A stretch of DNA of 14,296 nt from Pseudomonadota bacterium (GTDB taxonomy: Bacteria > Pseudomonadota > Alphaproteobacteria > Rhodobacterales > Rhodobacteraceae). The stretch is taken from positions 1 to 14,296 of the forward strand of contig JAKAJW010000333.1 of NCBI GenBank assembly GCA_021813645.1. Reading direction: 5' to 3'. Each line of letters starts with the position of its first letter. Position 1 is the stretch's first letter. The notes beneath the pieces were generated by a model. That model saw nothing but the letters and a program-made list of their open reading frames with translations, was not told the DNA's origin and did no database searches. Below, piece after piece: positions 1 to 7,043 of the stretch. The position numbers and the translations under genes are program-made.

Positions 1-244
1 CGCGCCGGCGGCGGGCGCTTGGGGCGGACAGCGGGCCGGGAGTGGCGCCGGGGCGCGGGTCTTGGGCGCAGCGGAGCCGCATGGAGGTATCCGTTCTTCT
101 GGTTGATCGCCCCGGCCAGAATGCCACATCCGCGGGCATTGCCAAGGGCGCCGGAGCTGCCGGCTTGAAACCAGAAACGAAACGGGAAACGTTGCGGCGA
201 TAAGCTAGGCGGCAGGCGACCGCCCGAGCATTGGGGGAGGAGAC
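1..244. other. Upstream region without a supportable gene
   Basis: No protein family is recognisable here. All three plus frames are open to the left edge, closing at about 106, 168 and 203, which is expected at this GC content, so a gene tail entering from the left cannot be excluded. An ATG at 81 preceded by GGAG opens a 40-codon frame ending at 203; its product is low in complexity and I do not call it. The motif GAAAC occurs four times at 167, 174, 179 and 186, and a small GGCGG/CCGCC hairpin lies at 208-224. I found no convincing -35/-10 pair for the downstream gene. Confidence 0.5.
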
Positions 245-1879
245 ATGCGGAACTTGGGCCTGTTCGGCGAACTGCGTTTTCTGCCGTTGACCCTGGCTGT
301 GGCCGGCACCGCCGGCTTTGCCGTTCTGGCGCTGACGGCGCCGGGCTGGGCGGGGCTCAGCGCCGTGTTGGCGCTCTTGTTCATGGCGCTGGTGCTGGTC
401 GGGCTGTTCGACCTGACGCAGACCCGGCACGCCATCCTGCGCAACTATCCGATCGCGGCGCATCTGCGGTTTCTGCTGGAAAAGATCCGGCCCGAGATCC
501 GGCAGTATTTCCTGGAAAGCGACAAGGACGGCACGCCCTTCGCCCGCGACAAGCGGGCGATTGTCTATCAGCGCGCCAAGCAGGCCTTGGACAAACGGCC
601 GTTCGGCACCCAATACGATGTCTATGGCGAGCGCTACGAATGGCTGCACCATTCGCTGGCGCCAAAGCCGCAGGCCCCGCTCGACAGCCTGCGGGTGACG
701 ATCGGGCCGGAGGGCCAGCAACCCTATTCGGCCTCGGTCCTGAACATCTCGGCGATGAGCTACGGCGCGCTTTCGGCCAATGCGATCCGCGCCCTGAACA
801 AGGGCGCCCGGCTTGGCGGCTTCGCCCATGACACCGGCGAGGGCGGGGTGTCGCCCTATCATCGCGAGATGGGCGGCGATCTGATCTGGGAGCTCGGCTC
901 GGGCTATTTCGGCTGCCGGCGCGCCGATGGCGGCTTCGACCCCGAGGCTTTTGCGCGGGTGGCAGGCGAGCCGCAGATCAAGATGGTGGAGCTGAAGCTG
1001 AGCCAGGGCGCCAAGCCCGGCCACGGCGGCGTGCTGCCGGCGGCCAAGGTCACGCCCGAGATCGCGGCGATCCGCGGCGTGCCGATGGGGGAGGACTGCA
1101 TCTCGCCCGCCGCGCATTCGGCCTTCGCGACGCCGATCGAGCTGTTGCAGATGATCGAGCGGATGCGCGCGCTGTCGGGCGGCAAGCCGGCCGGCTTCAA
1201 GCTGTGCATCGGCCATCCCTGGGAATTCCTGGCCATCTGCAAGGCGATGGTGGAGACCGGGATCACCCCGGACTTCATCGTGATCGACGGCAAGGAGGGC
1301 GGCACTGGCGCCGCGCCCTTGGAGTTCATGGACCATATCGGCATGCCGCTGCGCGACGGGCTGAGCTTTGCACATAACGCGCTGGTCGGGGTGAACCTGC
1401 GCGAGCGGGTCCGGCTGGGCGCCTCGGGCAAGATCGTCACCGCTTTCGACATGGCGCGGGTGATGGCGCTGGGCGCCGACTGGTGCAACGCGGCGCGCGG
1501 CTTCATGTTCGCGCTCGGCTGCATCCAGGCGCAGAGCTGCCACACCGGCAAATGCCCGACCGGGGTGACCTCGCCCGATCCGCTGCGCCAGCGCGCGCTG
1601 GTGGTGCCCGACAAGGCCGAGCGGGTGCGCAGCTTCCACCGCAACACGATCCATGCGCTGTCCGAGCTGATCGCCGCCGCCGGGCTGTCGCATCCCTCCG
1701 AGCTACGGCCGCATCATTTCCTGCGCCGCGGGCCGAATGAGCAGGCGGTCAGCTATGCCGAGCATTACGCCATGCTGGCGCCGGGCCAGCTGCTGACCGA
1801 CCCGGTGACGGCGGGCCGCTTCGCCGAGCCCTGGCGGGTGTCGCGCCCCGACAGCTTCGCGCGGCACGAGGCCGGCTAG
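245..1879 (+). CDS. Membrane-anchored FMN-binding glutamate synthase-like protein
   Basis: The 544-residue product starts at an ATG 4 bases after a strong GGGGGAGGAG ribosome site. Two hydrophobic segments (about residues 12-32 and 36-57) should anchor it in the inner membrane. The rest resembles the FMN-binding domain of the glutamate synthase large subunit: a SAMSYGALS segment near 167-177, a DGKEGGTGAAP phosphate/FMN-binding loop near 348-358, and a C-X5-C-X4-C cluster (C426, C432, C437) typical of the 3Fe-4S site. It lacks the N-terminal glutamine amidotransferase and C-terminal GXGXG domains of full GltB (about 1500 residues), so it is unlikely to make glutamate from glutamine by itself. 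It stands alone: the next gene is convergent and no GltD-like partner is visible. The family assignment is firm; substrate and electron partner are unknown. Confidence 0.88.
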   Translation: MRNLGLFGELRFLPLTLAVAGTAGFAVLALTAPGWAGLSAVLALLFMALVLVGLFDLTQTRHAILRNYPIAAHLRFLLEKIRPEIRQYFLESDKDGTPFARDKRAIVYQRAKQALDKRPFGTQYDVYGERYEWLHHSLAPKPQAPLDSLRVTIGPEGQQPYSASVLNISAMSYGALSANAIRALNKGARLGGFAHDTGEGGVSPYHREMGGDLIWELGSGYFGCRRADGGFDPEAFARVAGEPQIKMVELKLSQGAKPGHGGVLPAAKVTPEIAAIRGVPMGEDCISPAAHSAFATPIELLQMIERMRALSGGKPAGFKLCIGHPWEFLAICKAMVETGITPDFIVIDGKEGGTGAAPLEFMDHIGMPLRDGLSFAHNALVGVNLRERVRLGASGKIVTAFDMARVMALGADWCNAARGFMFALGCIQAQSCHTGKCPTGVTSPDPLRQRALVVPDKAERVRSFHRNTIHALSELIAAAGLSHPSELRPHHFLRRGPNEQAVSYAEHYAMLAPGQLLTDPVTAGRFAEPWRVSRPDSFARHEAG

Positions 1880-1894
1880 GCGGCCAGGGCGGGC

Positions 1895-1924
1895 CAAGCG
1901 GCGGGCGGGGCAAGCGGCGGGCGG
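1895..1924. repeat. 14-bp tandem direct repeat between convergent stops
   Basis: CAAGCGGCGGGCGG occurs at 1895-1908 and again at 1911-1924, a 16-bp period filling most of the 46-bp gap between two converging genes. There is no hairpin with a T-run, so it is not a canonical intrinsic terminator. It could be replication slippage in GC-rich DNA. Confidence 0.7.
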
Positions 1925-1925
1925 C

Positions 1926-2921
1926 TCAGGCCGGGACTTCGATCCCGGCCATTGCCTCGGCCGCGATCGCGAAGGACCGTTTGCGGGCCGCGTGGTCGTG
2001 GATATTGCCGGTCAGGATCACCTCGTCGGGCCGGTAGCGCGCGATCAGCCGGGCAAGCTCGCGGCGCACGGTGTCGGGGCTGCCGGTGGCCGAGCAGGCG
2101 AGCGCCTGGCCGACCGCCTCGGCCATCACCGGGCCGATCACGCTGTCCACCTGCTCCACCGGGCGGGGCAGCTTGCCAGGGCGGCCGGAGCGGAGGTTGG
2201 CGAAGGCCTGCTGCATCGAACTGCGCAGATAGATCGCCTCGGCATCGGTGTCGGCGGCGAAGACATTCGCGGCGAGCATGAAATACGGCCGCTCGGCCCA
2301 GACCGAGGGGCGGAAGCCCTGGCGGTAGACCTGGATCGCCGTCTCCAGCGCCTGGGGCGCAAAATGCGAGGCGAAGGCGTAGGGCAGGCCGAGATAGGCG
2401 GCGAGCTCGGCGCCATAGAGGCTGGAGCCGAGGATCCAGACCGGAACATGGGTGCCGGCGCCGGGATGCGCCCGGACCGGCTGATCGGGCGCGGGATCGC
2501 CGAGAAAGCCGAGCAGCTCCACCACGTCCTGCGGAAAGCGGTCGGCGCCCAGGCCGCGGCGGAGCGCGGCGGCGGTCATCCCGTCGGTTCCCGGCGCGCG
2601 GCCGAGGCCGAGGTCGATCCGGCCGGGGAAGAGGGTGGCCAATGTGCCGAAAGCCTCGGCCACCATCAGCGGCGCGTGGTTCGGCAGCATGATGCCGCCG
2701 GCGCCGACCCGGATCGTCTTGGTCGCGGCCGCGACATGGCCGATCACCACCGCGGTGGCCGCCGAGGCGATGCCCGGCATGTTGTGGTGCTCGGCCAGCC
2801 AGAAGCGGGTGTAACCCAGCGCCTCGGCATGCTGCGCCAGATCCGCCGAATGGCGCAGCGCGTCGCCCGCCTCGGCCCCCTCGGGGACCGGCGCAAGATC
2901 GAGCAGGGAATAGGGTATCAT
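1926..2921 (-). CDS. YhbW-like LLM-class flavin-dependent oxidoreductase
   Basis: The 331-residue product belongs to the bacterial luciferase-like monooxygenase superfamily and closely follows E. coli YhbW in its motifs: YSLLDLAPVPEG at the N-terminus, FWLAEHHNMPGIASAA near 39-54, GGIMLPNHAPL, FPGRIDLGLGRAPGTD and VWILGSSLYGAELAA. A TIM-barrel FMN enzyme taking reduced flavin from a separate reductase is expected. The substrate is unknown. I chose the ATG at 2921, which has an AAGGAG ribosome site and begins at the family's usual N-terminus; the frame also runs open to an ATG at 3035, but the extra 38 residues are not family-like and would run through the operator. It is divergent from the SRPBCC-TetR operon with 131 bp between, so it is a candidate TetR target. 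Confidence 0.88.
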   Translation of the reverse strand: MIPYSLLDLAPVPEGAEAGDALRHSADLAQHAEALGYTRFWLAEHHNMPGIASAATAVVIGHVAAATKTIRVGAGGIMLPNHAPLMVAEAFGTLATLFPGRIDLGLGRAPGTDGMTAAALRRGLGADRFPQDVVELLGFLGDPAPDQPVRAHPGAGTHVPVWILGSSLYGAELAAYLGLPYAFASHFAPQALETAIQVYRQGFRPSVWAERPYFMLAANVFAADTDAEAIYLRSSMQQAFANLRSGRPGKLPRPVEQVDSVIGPVMAEAVGQALACSATGSPDTVRRELARLIARYRPDEVILTGNIHDHAARKRSFAIAAEAMAGIEVPA

Positions 2922-2993
2922 CGCGTCTCCTTCGCCTTTTGCCGGATATGGGGCGGCGCGGCCCGAGGGAAAGACCGCCGCGGCCGATGGGGC

Positions 2994-3022
2994 TTGAACC
3001 TGCCCCGGAGCGGGTCTAATGT
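2994..3022 (+). promoter_or_regulatory. Candidate sigma-70 promoter of the SRPBCC-TetR operon
   Basis: TTGAAC at 2994-2999 and TAATGT at 3017-3022 are separated by exactly 17 bp, giving 4/6 and 3/6 matches to the consensus hexamers. Transcription would begin near 3029, leaving a short leader with AAGGAGG at 3038-3044 before the ATG at 3053. The -10 element overlaps the left arm of the palindrome at 3019-3035. Confidence 0.45.
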
Positions 3023-3035
3023 ACCACTGGTACAT
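3019..3035. promoter_or_regulatory. Probable TetR-family operator (17-bp perfect palindrome)
   Basis: ATGTACCACTGGTACAT is an uninterrupted palindrome of two 8-bp arms around a single central C. It overlaps the proposed -10 element and start point of the plus-strand operon, where a bound repressor would block RNA polymerase, and it lies in the shared intergenic region with the divergent oxidoreductase. Compact dyads of this length are typical of TetR-family operators, and the operon's second gene encodes such a regulator. Assignment of this site to that protein is inference. Confidence 0.65.
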
Positions 3036-3052
3036 AGAAGGAGGCCGGCCTC

Positions 3053-3556
3053 ATGCAGCCGATCGAGATTTCCGCCACCGCCCGCTCGGACGCCCCGCCG
3101 TCCGCCGTCTTCACGCTGCTTCGGGACGGCGCGACCTGGCCGCGCTGGAGCATGTTCTCGTCCTTCGAACTGGAGCGGCAGGGGGCGCCGGATCCGCTCG
3201 GCGTCGGCGCGATCCGGGTCTTCGTGAGCCCGACGCGCTGCGCGCGCGAGGAGGTGGTGGAACTCGTCGAGGGCCGCCAGCTCAGCTATGTGCTGCTTTC
3301 GGGCATGCCGTTCCGCAACTACCGGGCCGATGTGCGGCTGGCGCCGCGGCCCAAGGGGGGCACGGCGATCTCCTGGCAGGCGCGCTTTGCGGTGGAGCGG
3401 CCCGGCACCGGCTGGTTCTGGCGCTGGGTCATGCGCTGGGCGCTGGGCTCGACCGCGCGGCGGCTGGCGAAGGCGGCGACCGATCCGGCGATCCTGGCGG
3501 CTGCCCATGCCAGCATCGCGGCGGCGGGCGCCGCGCCGGCCGGGGCGGGCGCCTGA
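3053..3556 (+). CDS. SRPBCC (START/polyketide cyclase-like) family protein
   Basis: The 167-residue product looks like an SRPBCC-fold ligand-binding protein. Its opening is typical: an N-terminal beta strand (IEISATARSDAPP), then SAVFTLLRDGATWPRWSMF near 17-35, a mid-protein V-E-L-V-E-G-R-Q-L-S-Y-V-L-L segment, and a terminal helix. Such proteins hold a hydrophobic ligand in a cavity; some are cyclases or hydrolases, but no catalytic signature is visible here. The ATG at 3053 has an excellent AAGGAGG site 8 bases upstream. The stop overlaps the TetR start by one base (TGATG at 3554-3558), so the two are co-translated. The C-terminal 15 residues are Ala/Gly-rich and probably disordered. Confidence 0.8.
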   Translation: MQPIEISATARSDAPPSAVFTLLRDGATWPRWSMFSSFELERQGAPDPLGVGAIRVFVSPTRCAREEVVELVEGRQLSYVLLSGMPFRNYRADVRLAPRPKGGTAISWQARFAVERPGTGWFWRWVMRWALGSTARRLAKAATDPAILAAAHASIAAAGAAPAGAGA

Positions 3557-4152
3557 TGCCCGACACGGCGCAGGACGGCCCGCGCGAGCGGCTGCTGGCG
3601 GCGGTTCTCGAGCATATCCGCCGCGCCCGGCCGGAGGAGGAGATCAGCCTGCGCGCGCTGGCCGCGGCGACCGGCACCAGCCACCGCATGCTGGTCTATC
3701 ACTTCGGCTCGCGCGAGGGGTTGCTGATCGAGGTGGTGCGCCGCTTCGAGGCCGAGCAATGCGGACGGATGCGCGCCTTGCTCGCCGACGAGACCCGGCC
3801 GTTGCTGGCGCGGCTGCAGGAGATGTGGCGCGACTTCGCCGACCCCGCCGCCGGGCCGCGCGAGCGGCTGTTCTTCGAGGTCTTCGCCTATGCGCTGCAG
3901 GGCCGCGACGACACCCGGAGCTTCCTGCCAGAACTGGTCGAGGCCTGGCTGGCCCCGCTGGCGGAACTTGCCGAGCGGGTCGGCGTCGACCCGACGGAGC
4001 GCCGCGCGGCGGCTGGCGTGCTCTTGGCCGTGACCCGAGGGCTGCTGATGTCGCTGGTCGCCACCGGCAACCTGCGCGAGGTGGAGGCGGCGATGCAGCA
4101 TTTCCTGGCCAATTACGCCCCGCTCCAGCGGCTGGCCGGGGCGGCGGGCTAG
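3556..4152 (+). CDS. TetR/AcrR-family transcriptional regulator
   Basis: The 198-residue product has the TetR layout: an N-terminal three-helix DNA-binding domain with ISLRALAAATGTSHRMLVYH followed by FGSREGLLIEVVRRF (about residues 29-64), then a variable all-helical ligand domain. Length is normal for the family. The start is the ATG at 3556, one base into the stop of the SRPBCC gene. The reading frame ends in a CTAG tetramer that also supplies the stop of the convergent allA. It probably represses its own operon, and perhaps the divergent oxidoreductase, through the palindrome at 3019-3035. The ligand is unknown; the SRPBCC neighbour suggests a small hydrophobic compound, which is inference. 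Confidence 0.88.
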   Translation: MPDTAQDGPRERLLAAVLEHIRRARPEEEISLRALAAATGTSHRMLVYHFGSREGLLIEVVRRFEAEQCGRMRALLADETRPLLARLQEMWRDFADPAAGPRERLFFEVFAYALQGRDDTRSFLPELVEAWLAPLAELAERVGVDPTERRAAAGVLLAVTRGLLMSLVATGNLREVEAAMQHFLANYAPLQRLAGAAG

Positions 4153-4637
4153 GCGTCGATCAGCCAGGGCGCGTCGAACCAGTGTTCTTCCAGGTTGGCG
4201 CCCGGCCCGATCCGGTCGACCACGGCGAAGAGGCCGGGGGCATGGAGCGGGGTGAGCACGCCGTGCCAGGTGCCGCGGGCGAGGTTGACGCCCTGGCCCG
4301 GCGCGGTGAGGAACGCCAGCGGTTGGCCCGGCCGGCCCGCGGCGTCGGGCGCGACGACGACCAGGAAAGGATGTTCGGTCATCGGCAGGAAGGCCTGGCT
4401 GCCTTCGGGATGACGTTCTACCATCTCCAACCGGTAGGGCAGACTGCGCGGCTCGGCGCGGAAGAGACTGATCCCGGCCCGGCCGTCGGCGCCGAAGTCG
4501 AGCCGCGCCCGGTCGTGCCAGCGGCCGCAGAGCCCCTGGTTGATCAGCCGGTCGGGCGCGCCGTCGGCGGCCAGCACCTCGCCGAACGGGGCGAAGGCGT
4601 CGGGGCTGAGCGGGGCGGGCCGGATCGTGCGGGTCAT
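4149..4637 (-). CDS. allA: Ureidoglycolate lyase
   Basis: The 162-residue product matches the AllA cupin-like family, which splits (S)-ureidoglycolate into glyoxylate and urea in the cytoplasm. Family features include the opening LSPDAFAPFGEVL, LINQG near 32-36, the stretch VERHPEGSQAFLPM near 73-86, LVVVAP, and the C-terminal GTWHGVLTPL segment. Length is normal (about 160-170). The ATG at 4637 overlaps the stop of allE by 4 bases (4634-4637), so it is translationally coupled as the last gene of the puuE-allE-allA operon. It shares a CTAG tetramer with the convergent TetR gene for its stop, leaving no space for a terminator between them. Confidence 0.93.
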   Translation of the reverse strand: MTRTIRPAPLSPDAFAPFGEVLAADGAPDRLINQGLCGRWHDRARLDFGADGRAGISLFRAEPRSLPYRLEMVERHPEGSQAFLPMTEHPFLVVVAPDAAGRPGQPLAFLTAPGQGVNLARGTWHGVLTPLHAPGLFAVVDRIGPGANLEEHWFDAPWLIDA

Positions 4638-5476
4638 CGCGCCGGCCCGAAGGCGCCGGGGCCGCGCAGCCGGGCGTGGCGGTTGACGTCCTTGTAGAGC
4701 AGATAGCGGAACCGGCCGGGGCCGGCGGCATAGCAGGCCTGCGGGCAATAGGCCCGCAGCCACATGAAGTCGCCCGCCTCGACCTCGACCCAGTCCTGGT
4801 TCAGCTTGTAGACGGCGCGGCCCTCGAGCACGTAGAGCCCATGCTCCATCACATGGGTTTCCTCGAAGGGGATCAGCCCGCCCGGTTCGAAGGTGACGAT
4901 GTTCACATGCATGTCATGGCGCAGATCGTCGGGCGCGACGAAGCGGGTGGTGGCCCAGCGGCCCTGGGTGTCGGGCATCGGGATCGGGGCGAGTTCGGCG
5001 TCGGAGGTGACGAAGGGCTCCGGCGCGGCGAGGCCGGGGGCGGGCTCGTAGAGCTTGCGGATCCAGTGGAAGCGGGCCAGGTGCGGTCCGCCGTTGCGCA
5101 GCCGCCAGGTGCAGCCGGGCGGGATATAGGCATAGCCGCCGGGGGAGAGTTCGTATTCCGCCTCGCCGAGCGCCAGCCAGATCTCGCCGCCGGTGACGAA
5201 GAGCACGGATTCGGCGCCGGGCTCGGGGTCGGGCGCGTCGGAGCCGCCGCCGGGGGCGACCTCCATCACATATTGGCTGAAGGTTTCGGAAAAGCCGGTC
5301 ATCGGCCGGGCGATCAGCCAGAGCCGGGTGTTGTCCCAGCCGGGCAGGAAGGAGGTGACGATATCGGAGAACACCCCCTTCGGGATGACGGCATAGGCCT
5401 CGGTGAAGATCGCGCGGCCGGTCATCAGCGCAGTCTGCGGCGGCAGGCCGCCGGGCGGGACGTAATAGCCGGTCAT
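4634..5476 (-). CDS. allE: (S)-ureidoglycine aminohydrolase
   Basis: The 280-residue bicupin hydrolyses (S)-ureidoglycine to (S)-ureidoglycolate and ammonia, the step before AllA. The C-terminal cupin keeps the metal-binding set E206, H208, H212 and Q246; the spacing 2-4-34 is the same as in the plant enzyme (E235, H237, H241, Q275 in Arabidopsis as I recall it). The N-terminal cupin (about 60-135) lacks this set. The N-terminal YYVPPGGLPPQTALMTGRA motif is family-typical. Databases often label relatives 'bifunctional allantoicase/(S)-ureidoglycine aminohydrolase'; nothing here supports allantoicase activity. Its start overlaps the puuE stop and its stop overlaps the allA start, each in an ATGA. 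Confidence 0.93.
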   Translation of the reverse strand: MTGYYVPPGGLPPQTALMTGRAIFTEAYAVIPKGVFSDIVTSFLPGWDNTRLWLIARPMTGFSETFSQYVMEVAPGGGSDAPDPEPGAESVLFVTGGEIWLALGEAEYELSPGGYAYIPPGCTWRLRNGGPHLARFHWIRKLYEPAPGLAAPEPFVTSDAELAPIPMPDTQGRWATTRFVAPDDLRHDMHVNIVTFEPGGLIPFEETHVMEHGLYVLEGRAVYKLNQDWVEVEAGDFMWLRAYCPQACYAAGPGRFRYLLYKDVNRHARLRGPGAFGPAR

Positions 5477-6888
5477 TGGAACAGATCCTTCAGGCGAAGC
5501 TCGGCGATCCGCTCGACCTGGGCGCAGGCGGTGGCGAATTCCTCGGCGGGGCCGTGGGCCAGGCGGGTCTGGAAGGCGGCGAGGATGCCGGCCTTGTCGT
5601 GATCGCGCACGGCGATGATGAAGGGGAAGCCGAATTTGGCGCGGTAATCGGCGTTCAACCTCTCGAAGGCGGCGCGTTCGGCATCGGTCAGCGCGTCGAG
5701 CCCGGCCGAGGCCTGTTCGGCGGTCGAGGCTTCGGTGAGGCGCCGGGCCTGGGCGAGCTTGCCGGCGAGGTCGGGATGCGCGGTCAGCACGCCGCGCCGC
5801 TCGGCCTCGGTGGCGGTGCGGAAGCTGCGGCAGAGCGCCGAATGCACGCCGGCCGCGCTGTCATGCGCCGGGCCGAGCTCCAGGCTCCAGGCGCGCTCGG
5901 CGATCCAGGGGCTGTGTTCGAAGATGCCGCCGAAGCGTTCGACGAAGCGCGCCTGCGTCATCTGGCTCGGCCGTTCGAACCGGCGCGGCGGATGGGTCGC
6001 GGCCCAGTGCCGGGCCAGGTCGATGCGGCGGGGGAACCAGACGCCGGCATGGGACCGGGCGTAGTCGAGGAACCGCTTGAGGCCGGCGATCTTGCCCGGC
6101 CGGCCGATCAGCCGGCAATGCAGGCCGACCGACATCATCTTGGCCGCGCCGGCGGCGCCTTCAGCATAGAGCGTGTCGAACGCGTCCTTGAGATAGGTGA
6201 AGAACTGTTCGCCCTCGATATAGCCCGGCGCGGTGGCGAAGCGCATGTCGTTGGATTCGAGCGTATAGGGGATGATGAGCTGGTCGCGGTCGCCCAGTTC
6301 CAGCCAATAGGGCAGATCGTCGTCATAGGTGTCGGAGACATAGGCGAAGCCGCCTTCTTCGGCGACCAGCCGGACGGTATTGGCCGAGCAGCGGCCGGTG
6401 TACCAGCCCAGCGGGCGTTCGCCGGCCACCTCGGTATGCAGGCGGATCGCCTCGGCGATGGCGGCACGCTCTTCCGCCTCGGGCATGTCCCGGTGCTCGA
6501 CCCATTTCAGGCCGTGGCTGGCGATCTCCCAGCCGGCGGCCTTCATCGCGGCGACCTGTTCGGGGCTGCGGGCGAGCGCGGTGGCGACGCCGTAGATCGT
6601 CACCGGGATGCCCATCGACGTGAACAGGCGGTGCAGCCGCCAGAACCCGGCGCGGGCACCGTATTCGTAGATCGATTCCATGTTCCAGTGCCGCTGGCCC
6701 GGCCATTGCGCGGCGCCGGCGATGTCGGACAGGAAGGCCTCGGAGGCGGCATCGCCGTGCAGGATGCAGTTCTCGCCGCCCTCCTCGTAGTTCAGCACCA
6801 GCTGGACCGCGATCTTGGCGCCGCCCGGCCAATGCGGATCGGGCGGGGTCGGGCCGTAGCCCAGCATGTTGCGCGGGTAGCGGTTCAT
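5473..6888 (-). CDS. puuE: Fused allantoinase (PuuE type) - OHCU decarboxylase (UraD)
   Basis: The 471-residue product joins two purine-degradation enzymes. Residues 1-300 form a polysaccharide-deacetylase-like, metal-independent PuuE allantoinase (NYEEGGEN 33-40, EIASHGLKW 121-129, GWYTGRCSANT 161-171, SVGLHCRLIGRPGK 253-266), converting allantoin to allantoate. Residues 305-471 form UraD, which decarboxylates 2-oxo-4-hydroxy-4-carboxy-5-ureidoimidazoline to S-allantoin; the catalytic histidine motif HPDLAGK begins at H371 and FPFIIAVR lies at 421-428. The fusion channels two consecutive-family steps in one polypeptide. Both halves look complete. The ATG at 6888 follows AAGGAG; the frame extends further upstream without family similarity, through the intergenic dyad. 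It is the first gene of an overlapping operon with allE and allA and is divergent from uraH. Confidence 0.94.
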   Translation of the reverse strand: MNRYPRNMLGYGPTPPDPHWPGGAKIAVQLVLNYEEGGENCILHGDAASEAFLSDIAGAAQWPGQRHWNMESIYEYGARAGFWRLHRLFTSMGIPVTIYGVATALARSPEQVAAMKAAGWEIASHGLKWVEHRDMPEAEERAAIAEAIRLHTEVAGERPLGWYTGRCSANTVRLVAEEGGFAYVSDTYDDDLPYWLELGDRDQLIIPYTLESNDMRFATAPGYIEGEQFFTYLKDAFDTLYAEGAAGAAKMMSVGLHCRLIGRPGKIAGLKRFLDYARSHAGVWFPRRIDLARHWAATHPPRRFERPSQMTQARFVERFGGIFEHSPWIAERAWSLELGPAHDSAAGVHSALCRSFRTATEAERRGVLTAHPDLAGKLAQARRLTEASTAEQASAGLDALTDAERAAFERLNADYRAKFGFPFIIAVRDHDKAGILAAFQTRLAHGPAEEFATACAQVERIAELRLKDLFQ

Positions 6889-6941
6889 CGCCCTCTCCTT
6901 GCTGCCGATAGCCAATTGATAAGGCAATGGAACGGGCGCGG

Positions 6942-6962
6942 CTTTCAAATTATTCCTGAAAG
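6942..6962. promoter_or_regulatory. Dyad in the puuE-uraH divergent region, candidate LysR box
   Basis: CTTTCA at 6942-6947 and TGAAAG at 6957-6962 form a perfect 6-bp inverted repeat with a 9-bp AT-rich spacer, in a 155-bp gap between divergent genes of one pathway. Read as TTTC-N11-GAAA or TCA-N9-TGA it fits the interrupted-dyad form of LysR-type sites. Related dyads occur next to the lysR gene at 8326-8363. A second weak dyad, ATTG-N6-CAAT, lies at 6915-6928. Confidence 0.5.
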
Positions 6963-7043
6963 ACCTGTCGCGGCGCGGGACTGTCGCCTTTGCGGGCAGC
7001 TTGCGGCAGACTTGCCGCCACGGCGGCGGCTGCGGAGAGAGAA

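Noticed and set aside
81..203. 40-codon ORF with a GGAG upstream
   Set aside because: Low-complexity product, no family, all frames are open in this region; not enough support to call.
2983..3012. tRNA T-arm-like string (GGTTCAAGCCCC on the minus strand)
   Set aside because: No acceptor, D or anticodon arm can be built around it; the string overlaps the promoter region.
2922..3035. Extended N-terminus for the YhbW-like oxidoreductase
   Set aside because: The upstream ATG lies in the operator palindrome, has no family-like sequence after it, and the internal ATG at 2921 has a good ribosome site.
3319..4731. 470-codon minus-strand frame
   Set aside because: It crosses three recognised genes in wrong frames and is Pro/Arg/Ala-rich, as GC-rich shadows are.
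7003..7018. GCGGCA/TGCCGC hairpin in the uraH leader
   Set aside because: Short stem with no ribosome-site sequestration; hairpins of this size are frequent in GC-rich DNA.
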